This document shows positions 11,620-22,804 of a stretch of 64,000 bases of DNA, piece by piece; within the stretch, counting starts at the first letter, position 1; every line of letters begins with the position of its first letter. Source of the stretch: Auricularia sp. M13 (Eukaryota; Basidiomycota; Agaricomycetes; Auriculariales; Auriculariaceae); assembly GCA_037042915.1 (NCBI GenBank), contig CM073200.1:2662832-2726831 (forward strand), written 5' to 3'. The translations under genes and the position numbers were made by a program. Below the pieces are notes generated by a model, which did no database searches, had not been told where the DNA came from, and saw only the letters and a program-made list of their open reading frames with translations.

Positions 11620-12618
11620 ATGATTGGAGGTAAGCCCTCTGTAAAATAAGATTCGGTCAATCTAAATGTCGTCGCAAGCACGCTATCTACAGTGTTAGGC
11701 CGCCTGCGTGACTCCGGCCCTGTCTATATTCCAGAGCATCGTGGCGTTTTCTCGGAGGTCTTTGCCGCTAAGCAGAACGCAGACGACGATGTCGCGGAGA
11801 CGCGCGACTTGGTGACAGCTTGGACAGACTTCCTTTACCTGCATGGCCTCAATATGGTCTTTTTCGCCTACGATGAATTTTCCCTCGACAATCAGGCGAA
11901 CCACAACACGATTTACACGCATAGGCTGGGTCTGGAGTTTACGGCTATTCATCCCAACGACCCCGACAAGGATTACGAGGATGGCGGGCGCAATCCCGCT
12001 CGCAAATTCAAGGTCTCGAGGCTTAAAGTCGTCCCGCTGAATCAGGCAAAGGACATGGGCGCCTTCGGAGCGCTCACCGAGCACGCATTCGAGTCCGAGG
12101 TTGCCGAAGGCCGCAAGCTGGCAGACGAGCACTTCCGGCGTGTGCGGCACGGCGACGAGCCCGAGCGCTACCTCGGATGCGTCGCTGTGCAGGTCACGCT
12201 GCACGCCGGTCCGCCATTTCCACAGCGTGTCTGGCGCGACAAGCTCCTGTATCTCGACATTAGCGGCGCCTTTGCTGCTGGCGCAAAGACGATGCCCAAG
12301 GCCGAAGCGGCGCGCACCCTGGGGCAGGCCGTTCAGCAGGGATGGATGATGGACCGCGAGGACCGGCAGCCGTTCGGTGTAGTTCTGCGTCCCGCGGAGA
12401 AGCAGAGCGACGATCCCTGGGAGGTGTGCCGACTGGACGAAGATGGCATGAACGAGCTCCTGGGGTTGCCTTCAACAAGGATGCAGCTCGTTTTCGGGCT
12501 GCTGGGCATTGCCATCGGCGTTCTAGGCGTTGTTGTCATTGGCTATACCGTATGGTACGCTGGCCGCGCAACTTGGAGGTTGGTGGGAAGATTGCGGGAA
12601 CATAGGAAGACGGATTAA
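11620..12618 (+). CDS. Unknown protein with a C-terminal membrane anchor
   Basis: I join a 10-nt first exon (11620-11629, ATG ATT GGA G) through an intron 11630-11691 to 11693-12618, which supplies an ATG; without it the long frame has only a GTG start. The product is 311 aa. It has a soluble N-terminal domain rich in charged residues with no family I recognise, and one strongly hydrophobic segment near residues 270-295 (MQLVFGLLGIAIGVLGVVVI) followed by a basic tail, so it should sit in a membrane with the bulk on one side. The tiny first exon is the weak point; a different upstream exon is possible. Confidence 0.6.
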
Positions 12619-13035
12619 ACAAGCTGGTGGGCATGCTCTGTACGTCTGCTTTGGTAGCATGGGACACTATCTCCTCTTATTTCATTCAATACTGATGATA
12701 GTGGCTTGGTCGCACATGTGTGTCCTCATCCGACGCCCGGCAACTGCGACAATCCGTGCAATTCCCGTATGCAGGATTATCGAGCCAACGAAACTCGTGG
12801 ACCGTGCCTGTACTGCCCTGTGGTCATCTCACCGTCTCAAGTTGCTGCTCTGCGCTGTATAGTCTGCACCTTGACCGTGGCAAGGATGCAATTGATTCAG
12901 GTGTCAAGATGCTAGCTATGTACTGGATGAGTTAAGGGACATGCAGCTGATATCACCGTCCTAAGGATACAGCAGGGAATTCGTCAATGCGTTGTCCGAC
13001 TGCGTTATTGTCGACAATACGTAGTTAATAAGTCA
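12619..13035. other. Intergenic region between convergent genes
   Basis: It contains only short frames without recognisable content, presumably the 3' UTRs of the tail-anchored protein and the BCS1-like gene. Confidence 0.5.
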
Positions 13036-14762
13036 TCAGCTCTCGTCGTTCGCCACTTTGACGTCCTTCGCCGCTTTTTCGTCCGCCTCGGCCTTAAGCT
13101 GCGCGATCCGTTTGAGCGCCGCCCGCTCCCGCTCGACGAAAGCGGGAACAGCAACGATGGCGTCGTGCGGCCGAGTCTTGAAGCCCATGAGGTGGCCCTG
13201 CAGCGCGGCCATGGAGAACTCGCCGTCGGGCACCGCCGCCGCGAAGCGCTCGGCGAGCTCTCCGAGGACGCGCGGGGGGAGACGCGGCGGGCGCAGTCCG
13301 GGGCTGGGGATCGTAAGAGACGGCGCTCCTGCGTCAGCCTTGGCCCCGGACAGCGAGGCTGCAGCCTTGGAAGGCGTCGCGGGCGGGGACAGCAGGAGCG
13401 GATCGGACTCCGAGGGCTCAGCCTGATCGGCGGCAGGCTTCTCGCTGGCAGCGACAGCGGCAGAGGGCATCGAATCGTCGCTGTCCGCGGGCGGGTAGAA
13501 CGATTTGAAGAGCGCGGCGGCCTGCCACTTGGTCGCGAGCCCGAACTCGACGTGGACGTCCATGCGGCCTGGGCGGCTGAGCGCGGGGTCGAGCCGCTCG
13601 ACGTGGTTCGTGGTGGCAAAGAGCAGCCGGCCCTCCTGCGCGGCGACGCCGTCGATGGCATTGAGCAGACCGCTGAGCGTGACGCCGGCGTTCGTGTCCG
13701 AGTCCGACTTTGACGAGGACGAGGCCGACTCCGAGGGACGCTGGACGTCGTGCGTGAACGCGGCGTCAATGTCCTCCATCAGCGCGATCGCCTTGGCGGG
13801 GATGTCCGAGATGAGCTCGTTCAGCGCGTTGTCGTCAAGGCCACGCTTGGAGAGCGTGACGACGTAGATGTCCAAGTCGAGCGCGCCGGCGATGCTGTTG
13901 ATTAGCGAGGTTTTTCCTGCGCCCGGCGCGCCATGCAGCAAGTAGCCCCGGCGAAACGGGATGCCGCGCTCGGAATACCAACTCTCGCTAGCCAAAAACT
14001 CGCGCGCGTCGTCGAGGAGGGATTGCTTGAGCTTTTCGTCGAGGATGACGCTGCTGAGCGGCCGCTTGGGGCGGCGATGGACGGGCCGCCAGTCGTTGTA
14101 CGAGTTCGGACAGTGCACGGTGACGCGGTGCTTGAAGTCCTCCATGTAGACGCGTTTCGCCTCGAGCAGCAGCTCGTTGAGCACGGAGCGCGAGCGCGTC
14201 ATGATGCTGATAGTCAGGGACTCGTGGGTGCTGCCCTCAGAGAGGTGCTGCCGGTTGCGGGTGACGGTCATCCGGTGGCCACGAAAGTACATGACATTGT
14301 TCGTCCCGAAGCTGGGCAGATACGACAGCTTCCGGGACGGGGCGAGCAGGGACTCCTCCTCCTCGCCCTCGATGATGACGGGACTCGAGTCGTGGTTGCG
14401 GAAGTCGCGCGTCGAGATTTGGACCTCGCGCGCTTTTTGCCACGCGGGATGCTGTCCGAGCCACACCAGCTGGCAGCTTTGTTTCAGCTACGGTTTGCAG
14501 AGCATATGCACTCAAAACGCACCATCCAGTCGTAGCTCGTGTCATTCTCTTCAAAATGCGCCGTTAAAAAGAACGAGTCGAGGAAGGACGCCCAGCCATA
14601 AGACAAAGAACGGCGGCAAGTCTCGACGGCGCCGCCGAGCACAATGAGCTTGAGCCAGTCCCGCAGCGCAGAAAAGGCGACGAGCATCGTCCAGAGCTCG
14701 CCAATGGACCCCGGCATCCGCAACGGCGGGGCGGTCGATTGAGTTCCCGCTGAGCCGTCCAT
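13036..14762 (-). CDS. BCS1-type AAA ATPase (mitochondrial complex III assembly chaperone family)
   Basis: Two exons (14523-14762, 13036-14469; 53-bp GTGCGT intron) encode 557 aa. An N-terminal hydrophobic segment (LWTMLVAFSALRDWLKLIVLGG) is followed by the BCS1-specific domain (YFRGHRMTVTRNR, then LSSVILDEKLKQSLLDDARE), Walker A GAPGAGKTS, Walker B IALMEDIDAAF, sensor LFATTNHVERLDPAL and the second-region arginines RPGRMDVHVEFG. BCS1 translocates the folded Rieske protein across the inner mitochondrial membrane. Fungi carry many BCS1 paralogues of unknown role, and this one has a Ser/Ala-rich insert (about residues 410-470) and a shorter N-terminus than the yeast protein, so the paralogue role is open. 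A TATA-like site lies 55 bp upstream of the ATG. Confidence 0.9.
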
Positions 14763-15389
14763 GACAATGTCAGGAGAGAAGAGGGTTTGGCTGAGCTCAA
14801 AGCGCGCACAAGCGCCCTTTTATAACTCTCGCCATCCCCGCCACAACACAGCTACATCTTTGGCCGTGGATCCTGCCGTCTGCGGTCGCTGGTCAGGGGA
14901 GTCATCAACGGCACCGGATGATCCCGGCCAGTCAGGATTCACGACCCTGCCACTTCGGCCAAGTCTGGAAATACCGCTACATTGCGTTCCCCCTGTCTTG
15001 CCTACGCCTGGGGAGTCTCTCTGCATGTTTCAGAGTGAAATATTTCTCATTTTTCTTGGTCCGTGCAAACTTTGTCACCTTCGACGGCGGTGATAGCTCT
15101 TCTTTCGACGATCGCTGACATGCTGCTTTGCCACCAAGGCCGCCAATGGCGACGCCGTCGAGTCAGAGTCTATTCATTCGACCTCGAGCTTGTTTCCATC
15201 GATACGATTGATACTGAGAAAATCGTGTCCCATTTACATAGCACTGGTACAAGCCCAAATCATGTGGGTTTGTCGCGCACATCAAAGCGCCGACACCGCG
15301 ATACACTGCATCGGTGAGAGAAGGAGGATGGAATTGCCCTCTCAGCCCATGGCTGTGTCATCACGTGCTACTGTATTACAGTTTGTCGA
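14763..15389. other. Intergenic region, promoter side of the BCS1-type gene
   Basis: It lies between the BCS1-type start codon and the NmrA-like stop codon (tandem, both minus). Apart from the TATA-like site I see nothing coding. Confidence 0.5.
14817..14823 (-). promoter_or_regulatory. TATA-like box of the BCS1-type gene
   Basis: TATAAAA on the minus strand lies 55 bp upstream of the start codon at 14762, a usual distance for a fungal core promoter with a short 5' UTR. Confidence 0.45.
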
Positions 15390-16617
15390 TCAGGCAGACA
15401 GGACTTTGCTCCAATCATGTGCCGCAGCGAACTCCTTCCAGGTCCGAGTCTTGCGAGGCAACTTGTCGTGGCTGAGGACCGGTCGCCCACCGTAGTCTAG
15501 GCGTTCATCAGGACTCAGCGGATAGCCATTAAAACGGGTCGATGTGACTTACAGCCGACCTCGCTGAACGCTATAAAGTTGTCCGCGAAGACGTCAAGGC
15601 CGGCATCGGGGAAGCCCAATTCATTCTTGAGCCTGGCCTTGAAGTCGTCGCGCGAGAGCTCCTCGTACACAATCATCTTCCCCGTGACTGGCAAGAATGA
15701 CTCTCAGCTTCAGACATTCGCCCGGCAGACAACGAAGCCCGCACCTTCCGACCACTGCTTCACAATGTCCGACCACGAGATCTCCTCGCTAGCCGTGTAG
15801 ATCTCGCCCCCGTTGGCAAACTCGGGGCTCTCAATGGCGACGCGCACGAACTGGCCATAGTCGCTCCCGGTGTCGATCAGCGGAATCTTCGCGTCGCGCG
15901 CCGTGGGCAGGCGGATGGCGAACGTCCCGTCGCCTCTCGGCACGGGGATCGTGGCGTTCGGGCCGTTGAGGAAGTTCTCCATGTACAGCCCCGCGTCGAC
16001 GTTGACGAACGCGACGCCCGTGCCCGCGGCCTTGGCCTTGGCATGGCCGTACTTGGTGAGCGCGGCCTTGCCGTCGAAGTGGAAGACGTGGCTGAGCTTG
16101 CCGCCCGACGCCTCGCTGAAGGACACCAGCCCGGACCAGATGATGCGCTTCGCGCCGCTTTCGAACGCGGTGTCGATCAGGAGTGTGCCCTCCTCGTGCT
16201 CCTGCAGGCGCCCGTGTCAGCCCCAAGTCGCTGAGTCTCCAGAGATCCATGAGCATACGTGCCTTCTGCGGGTTCGCGTGCTCCCAGATATTGGTCACGA
16301 TCTTCAGCAGAGAGTTATGATCAGCAATGAGCGTGTGAGAACCTCGGAGGCAATGCGTGACGCACAAAGGCAATGTCCGCGCCTTTGAACGCCTCCTTGA
16401 CGGCCGGCGCGTTCTTCACGACGAGGTCGACCTGGTGCACCTCGACGCCGAGCTTCTCAAGCTCCTGAGCGGCGGGCTTCTTCGCGTCGCGCGTCAGGCC
16501 GCGCACGCGGTACGGCTTGTCCGAGCGCGCCAGCTCTCGCACGACGCTGCCGCCCTGACTCCCGGTCGAACCGACGACGACGACGAGGGGCGCTGTGGAA
16601 TCCTTTACAATAGTCAT
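15390..16617 (-). CDS. NmrA-like family protein (NAD(P)-binding), copy 1
   Basis: Five exons (16366-16617, 16263-16301, 15745-16201, 15553-15687, 15390-15496) give 329 aa. The N-terminus carries the atypical Rossmann motif VVVGSTGSQGGSVV of NmrA/HSCARG proteins, followed by VTNIWEH, RIIWSGL and a C-terminal WSKVLSA. NmrA-like proteins bind NAD(P) and usually act as redox-state sensors or transcription co-regulators rather than classic dehydrogenases. Intron 16202-16262 needs a GC donor (AAG|GCACGT) to keep phase; the equivalent intron of the paralogue at 53.9 kb has GT. Exons 1-4 (252, 39, 457, 135 nt) have exactly the same lengths in both copies. Confidence 0.9.
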
Positions 16618-17680
16618 GCGAAGTTGGTGCAGGTGCGAGGAGCCCCGTTACTTAGCTGCGCGGGCGAATTCATTTATTGTCCCGCATGTAACTCCGATCT
16701 CGGGATTCTTAGTAAGCCTGTGCGATGAATAAGCAAAGGGTCTGATCATAATCGCCAAGTAAGAAGGTTGATACAATGCGCGAGCACGCCAGACGGCATG
16801 TGGGACACGTATGCGCCTAGAGCGTCGGCGAAATTGCTCGCAATGGAAAGAGCCGCGTATTTCAGTCTCTCGGCGGCCGATTCCAGCAGTTTGCATAAGT
16901 CTGTAAAATCGCGGGAACGCGCGGTGGATTTGCGCTGCGGAATGATGATCTGGAACGGTGATTGCGGTCTCTTCTACTATGAGACCAACGGGTTTCGTAG
17001 CCAAGAGTTGCCGCAAACACCGTGCATCACATCACCGCAGTGCAAATCCACGCGCGTCCGCTTGCAGCATTTTACAGACATATGCAAACTGCTGTCAGAC
17101 TGATTCTCACGGGCCACGGCGAGCGACCGGTGCCAGTGATTCGAGATGTTGAGTGACGGCAGTTCACGCGCACATGCACATGAGCTATCCAAATGAATAC
17201 CTACCTGCACAATCATGATCAGCGATTTGATGGACTTGAAAGTTGGAAGCACACACGACGGGGTCGGGGAGGACTTGCAATAGGACGAAAACAGGGCCAG
17301 GACGATGACCGACGCCGAGTCACTGGCTATGGCATGTCGTTTGGGAAGCCCTGAAAACAGCTGCTTTCGGCCCATGGCCTGTCAACGAAGCGCGACGTGG
17401 ATTCACAAATGCTCCGTTGTCCGCAGGAAAGCCGCATAGAGACTGACGGTGAAAGCAACTTGAAGGTCATTGCTCGCGCACAGAAAAGAAAAAGAGAGAG
17501 GGCAGCAGCTTCGCGCAGAGTATCGATTACACAGAGCAGAGTAGAGAGGCTAGTGAAGGTACACAGTGAGTGAGGTTCAGCCGAGCGTTCGGTAGGTTTG
17601 GGTTGAGTTGCAGTTGCAGTACAGATGAGACGAAAGGACCAGACTATCCCAGAGGAAGAATATTCGCGCGCGCACGAGCC
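16618..17680. other. Intergenic region with a fold-back repeat
   Basis: It lies between the NmrA-like start codon and the stop codon of the coiled-coil membrane protein. Its main content is the inverted repeat at 16884-17094. No protein gene is supported; the ORFs across the repeat are by-products of its symmetry. Confidence 0.6.
16884..17094. repeat. 211-bp fold-back inverted repeat
   Basis: The left arm beginning cagcagtttgcataagtc pairs with the right arm ending at 17094. The outer 26 positions differ at only one base, and the match continues with small gaps through a tggatttgc..ctgcgg block, so most of the element folds on itself. A nested ggtctc/gagacc hairpin sits near the centre. There is no open frame of note. 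It resembles a foldback MITE; transcription would yield a long hairpin RNA. Confidence 0.75.
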
Positions 17681-19109
17681 TCATGAGAAGAAGACGCTGC
17701 GGACCATCTGGACGATGAAGAGAAACAGCAGCCGCAGCGTGCGCACGGGCGCGAAGGCGACCTGCATCAAGCGCTCGTACCATTCTAGCTCCTCAGCGTC
17801 GTCGTCCTCGTCCAAGATGAGCTCGCCGTCTTCAGGAATGCGCGAAAGGCTTTTCGGCGCCTTGCGCGAGCGATGTGCTGACCGCCGTGGTTTGGTCGCA
17901 GGTGTGGGATTCGAGGAGCTGCTAAATAGGCTGCCAAAGAAGGACGGGACCATAGCGGGCACAGAGACAACTGGGGCCAGAGCGCGCTTCGCCGCTAGGG
18001 CATCCAGCTTAGCCTCTAGCACCTCTAGCCGCTGCGTCTGCGCGTTGCGCTCTGTTTCGGATTTCCGGGCGACGCGACGAACCAGCTTCTCGAGCTCGTC
18101 GGAAGACTGGTCGAGCGCTTGTTGCAGACGGGACACTTCAGAACTGAACGCTGCGTTTGCGCTGAGAGCTTCTGCAAGCTGCTCTTCCAGGAGGTCGACC
18201 CGCTGTAGAAGCGAGCGACGGTCAGCGTGCGGGGAGGACGCGCTGCCGTCATGAGCTTCATCCTGCAGCTCAAGCGTACGCGTGCGCAGGAGATGGATGA
18301 GATGGCGCCATGGCCTGAGCGTAAAGGTGAGCAAGGGAAAGGCCCGGCAGTGTGATATGCGTACCGAATGCCAGCCGCCAGGACGAAAACTATGGTCGAA
18401 AACCAGGAGATGTAATCCTGGCCGAGCAAAGTGGCGCTGATGGTGCGCAGGAGATAGGCGCCAATGAGCGGCGAAAGTATGGTGAGCGCGAGATAGAACA
18501 AGGATAACGAGTGCAGTTCGGAGTGGGCCAGTTCAGCCTTGCGGACGTGTTCTGGCTTTGGTTCTGAGGACGGATGGTGGGGAATATAGCGGCGCGGGCG
18601 AGACATGGTATACAGCTCCCATGGCACTGTCAAGGCCATGTTAATTGATAGTGACACAGTCTCAGAGAAATTTTGTACGCACCCCGTATAAGCTGGTGCA
18701 GGTAGAACAGCATAATGAGCAGCAGCAGGAAGTCCCGCACGTGCTCGCCGCCCGTCACGAACGAGCCGACGGTGGGCACGAGCGCCAGAGCCAGCGGGGC
18801 GTCGAACCAGGCCGCGGCGGGCTCCTCCTCACGGTGGCCATGCGTTCCGCTCGTGGTCCGTCTGCGCGGTGGTTGCGAGGCGCCAGGGCCAGCGCTGGGG
18901 AACGACGGCCGGCGGTCAGGTGCCTTGCCGTTGCCTATCGCTTTGCTCTTGGACGAGCTCGAGCTGGTGCCGGCGTCGGCGCCGACGCTCGTGTGACCGT
19001 TGCCCTCGGTCTGCAGCACGCTCGTCGGGGACTTGAGCACGGCGGCGGCGACGTCGGCGGGCGAGTCGACGCGTGTCAGCGTGGCCAGGCCTGCTCGGGA
19101 GCGCAGCAT
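17681..19109 (-). CDS. Unknown multi-pass membrane protein with coiled coil
   Basis: Three exons (18683-19109, 18365-18626, 17681-18314) give 440 aa. A Ser/Arg-rich N-terminus is followed by hydrophobic segments ALALVPTVGSFVTGG.., FLLLLIMLFYLHQLI, FYLALTILSPLIGAYLL and WFSTIVFVLAAGI. After these comes a long heptad-like coiled coil (about residues 235-340, rich in L, E, Q and R, such as LLQRVDLLEEQLAEAL), an acidic patch (LILDEDDDAEE) and a hydrophobic end LLFLFIVQMVRSVFF. I do not recognise the family. The combination suggests an organelle membrane tether or scaffold, which is inference only. Introns are 56 and 50 bp and phase-consistent. Confidence 0.8.
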
Positions 19110-19421
19110 TGTTGAGTCCAGCGAGGCGCAGTGGGCGGCACTGGTAGTAGTTAGGTGTAGAGTTAGTTATTGCACCCGCGTCCGAGGACTCGTCGGCGTC
19201 GTCCGCACCCGCGTCATGGCTCACGCAATCTGGCACATGATCAAGATCTCTCCCCGGATTTTCGCTGCTTCTCATCACGCGTACAACAAAATACAGGTCG
19301 TATATGGTAGAAAATCGTGTACAGAGGTCGTCGTGCAATCGTTACAGTGAGTACGTATGCCCAGGAGAAATAAAATGGCTGGTAACCAGGAACAAATCAT
19401 GTGAAAAATCGAGCAGCACCC
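19110..19421. other. Short intergenic region
   Basis: It contains the promoter of the coiled-coil membrane protein gene and the 3' UTR of the P450. Nothing else is seen. Confidence 0.5.
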
Positions 19422-21723
19422 TCAATCGGTTGCCTGAAGAACCATCTCCAAAGGATCGTGAGACCAGAGCCCATACTCCTTGACGACTGTGAGTTATCAA
19501 GATAAGAGAGTAAAGACGAATAATGCACCTTGTACGACGCGTCGTAAACATTCACGTCGAACTTGGGAGCGAACCGAAGGTCGAATGCCCGTACTAAGGT
19601 TGCGGTGACGAGGCTGAAATCCCGGTCTCATCAGCAAACGGCCCGATTAGAGAACTGAAGCATGTACGCACCGGACGTTGCGCAAGGCGAGGGCCTTCCC
19701 GACACAGACACCGAACCCGTAGCTAAATGGTACATACGCGTCGCGATTGTGAGGCTGTAAGGTGCTGCCCGGCAGCCAGCGTTCAGGCAAGAACTCGTCC
19801 GGACGCGCAAAGTTGGCGGGGTCGCGATGGAGCGACCAAATGGGCGCGTGGATAGTCGTATTCGGGGGAATGTACCTATCGAGAATCTGGATACCATTGG
19901 GACCCGACCAGCGTGGCGGGCCTATTGAGGATTGTCAGCACTGTGAAAACTCTTTCAGAGAGGCTTGGATACCGAAAGGAGCCGGAGGAGCCATCCGCAG
20001 AGCTTCGTGGACACACGCATCGAGGTACGATAGATGCGCCAGACTCGTGGGGTCCATCTCATCGTCTCCGCTCGGGTACGCAGCAAGGATCTCATCCCTG
20101 AGCCGGTTCACGACGTCCGGCCTATCTGCCAGTTGGCGGAAGAGAGCAGTGAGGACTTGCGCGGTGGTGTCGGTGGCTGCGACGATCAGGAGCGCTGCAT
20201 CTGCGGCTGCCTCCTCAGGCGAGAGCGTAGTTTCCTCCATCTATCGGACCTATATGAGAGCTGCGAGACGCTAGAGTGTAGTCGACGCACGATGATGCTC
20301 AACATGTCCTTCTTGATGACATGTGTCTGCTGGCGGATATTGCTGACCTTGGCCTCGGCGAACTTCATCGAGTCTGGGTGAGCGAGGATTTAAGGTCAAG
20401 AAAATGTCCCTCACCTTCTGAAACGTGGAAATGGGACCCCTCTGAGGGAGAAGCTTGAGTGCGTCCTTGAGCCACGGCACTTGTCCGACAGCTGCGTGCA
20501 GATCAAGTTAGCAATATAGTATCGCAGCACAAGGGGGTAACACCCACTCCCCGCAAAGATAACGCCAATGGAGAGCTACAAATTGCCCCTGTTAGCAATC
20601 AATTTTGCACAGTGTGGGAATCCATACAATATCAACCCAGCCCTCAGGGTCCTTGCCGTGCGCCATCGTCTCAAATCCGCCGGAGAACGCAATGTCGCCC
20701 ATAACATCCCTGTTAGTTATGCGTCATTATCGGCGTTGCATGCGGGAGAGCATCGCCTACATCGAGAATAGGGTCAGCCAGTGGTCCAGCGCTACCGAGC
20801 TGCCGTCCGCGCAACGGTCCTTCAGGGTCTCGACGAGCTGCCGAAGGCGGCCGTGGATGAGCGGTTGGTAGGTCAACAACGCATCGGAGGAAACAGCCTT
20901 GTTCCATGCCTTGTTAAGATAGTATGAGCGCCCCCCAGGGAAATCGAACGTGTGTGGCGCGCGCTATCGCTAATAACTCACTACACGGCGATGGGCATGT
21001 TCAGCTCTGTCCAGCAAGGTGATGAGCGCGTCCGCCTGCGTGGGCGTGGCTACGTGAATCGTCGTGAGCTCAAATCACAACGTCGCCGGGCGCGCAGACC
21101 TTGGTAGAACGGCGCGCGAGGCAGCTTGGAATAGATAGGGCGCACAGCCGCCGAGAGGCAGACGGAGACCTCGTTCGGGCCCATCCGCAGCCACGGTCCG
21201 TACTTCTCATGCAATCTTATGGGCGCGCAGACCGTCAGCAGAAGAGTCCACGATATCACTTGCCCGCGGGGCGGCCTGCTTACTTCTGGACCGCGAGGTG
21301 CCGGTTCCCGCGGGAGACGACATGGACGACCCACCACTTGCTCAGGCGCGCCAGGAGCGGGCCCGGGATGCCTGCGAGCGCGAGCGGATGCCAGGGCGAG
21401 AGCCGATAGCCACCGATCGACGCGAGCATGAAGCCTACGTAGAACGCGAGCCACCGGCCGACGAGGAAGGTCGCGAAGAAAAATCCCACGGGCAGCGACG
21501 TGTAGAACACGGCCGTCCCGACGACGAAGATGACCGCGAAGAGCGCCACGACGTCGAGAGAGCGCGGCTCGTACTTGCGGAAGAACAGGTGGGTGAACTG
21601 CACGATGTATTCGGCTCAATCGATGAGTAACAAACAGATGATCCGACTACATACGACGCCTGCGGGGATGGCGCTCAGCTCGAGAGCGCCAAAGGAGAAG
21701 AACTGGTGTAGCCAGCTGTGCAT
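19422..21723 (-). CDS. Cytochrome P450 monooxygenase
   Basis: Thirteen exons from 21651-21723 to 19422-19478 (others: 21284-21614, 21100-21215, 20985-21049, 20761-20909, 20628-20709, 20548-20575, 20415-20491, 20291-20362, 19973-20240, 19672-19921, 19529-19613) total 550 aa. Several hydrophobic N-terminal segments (VVALFAVIFVVGTAVF, VGFFFATFLVG) are followed by LHEKYGPWLRMGPNEVSV, I-helix AATDTT, K-helix EALR, PERW and the heme loop FSYGFGVCVG, whose Cys is the heme ligand. The usual Arg of FxxGxRxCxG is replaced, as in some basidiomycete families. It should be an ER-anchored monooxygenase; the substrate is unknown. Introns are 36-75 bp. The last acceptor (before 19478) was chosen to restore a P450-like C-terminus and is the least certain junction. 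Confidence 0.9.
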
Positions 21724-22804
21724 CGCGGGGAGCAGCGAAGGTAGAGAGAGAGCTCGGAGGGCGCGAGTGAGACAAAGGTCGTAGCGAGGCAGGATTTAAT
21801 CACAGCGGGACATGCAGGAGCGCAGTAACCACCTGACACCACCCAAGCCGGGAAAACGCGCGATTCTGCCCTTGTCCTGGTCTTACGGCGGTGTAGTTGG
21901 GTTTCGGCCGTCACGGGACATGTGCTGGCGCGCTATGGGTTTGCTGCTTCGCACCGGATAGGCCTGATCCGCCCGTAGGAAGAATGCGAGAGCATGCCCA
22001 GGAACAAAGGGGTACAACAATCCAGAAGCATGTTGGTGATATGGATGCAGCACGATAGCGACGACAGAGACAGCACACGAACTTCAGGCAGGTATCCGGG
22101 TTATCATAACAAGCAGCCTCAGGGTTGCCATGCGTTGCAAGACTCGGAAACATGATTCTGGGAGGACATGACACGGTCGATGACGCGAGGCTCAACGAGG
22201 TGAAAGAATCGATTCAGCGAGTCACAATCACATGTCGAGCAAAGGACCCCGGATACCAGGCCCAGGACAAGCGCACACGACGGCCAGACCGACAGCAGCG
22301 CCAACGAGAATCTTTAAGCATTTTGGGAGCATGAGGACAAGGCGAAACAAGGAAATCACTGTCAAACGTCGGTCTTTTATAAAATCCTGAAAAGTGGCGC
22401 CACTTTCTGTATTTTCTCGCTCCGGAAGTTCCGGACCACACGCCGAGCCTTCCGTGCCTGACCTTTACTCCCAGGCTGAGGCTCAGATTGGGCTCAGAGC
22501 CGCCAGCACGATGCAGAGTACAAGGCCACAGAAAGGAAGAATTTAGTGATATAGAACTAGCATGCCCTCAAGCATTTCCTTCTGAGTTGTACTTGCATGA
22601 CTTGTACACACTCGGAGGCTTTGTTCAGGCTGGCCAAGCGATGACTGCTCTCTCAAACCTCGCACACGAGCTCAGTTTGCTTTATACGTTCAATGGCACT
22701 GCCGTACACGAGAATACTCGGTGTCAGTCGATAGATTCGGCGGGCTTTGAGCATTGAACGCGACTTCATACTCCGCTCAGCGCGACTTCTCCGCCACTTC
22801 CCCG
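21724..22804. other. Intergenic region between divergent genes
   Basis: About 1.1 kb upstream of both the P450 (minus) and the first zf-C6H2/GNAT/MYND gene (plus). I see no supported gene; presumably two promoters. Confidence 0.5.

Noticed and set aside
15390-21723. Secondary-metabolite cluster (NmrA-like plus P450)
   Set aside because: No polyketide synthase, NRPS, terpene synthase or dedicated transporter is present anywhere in the window.
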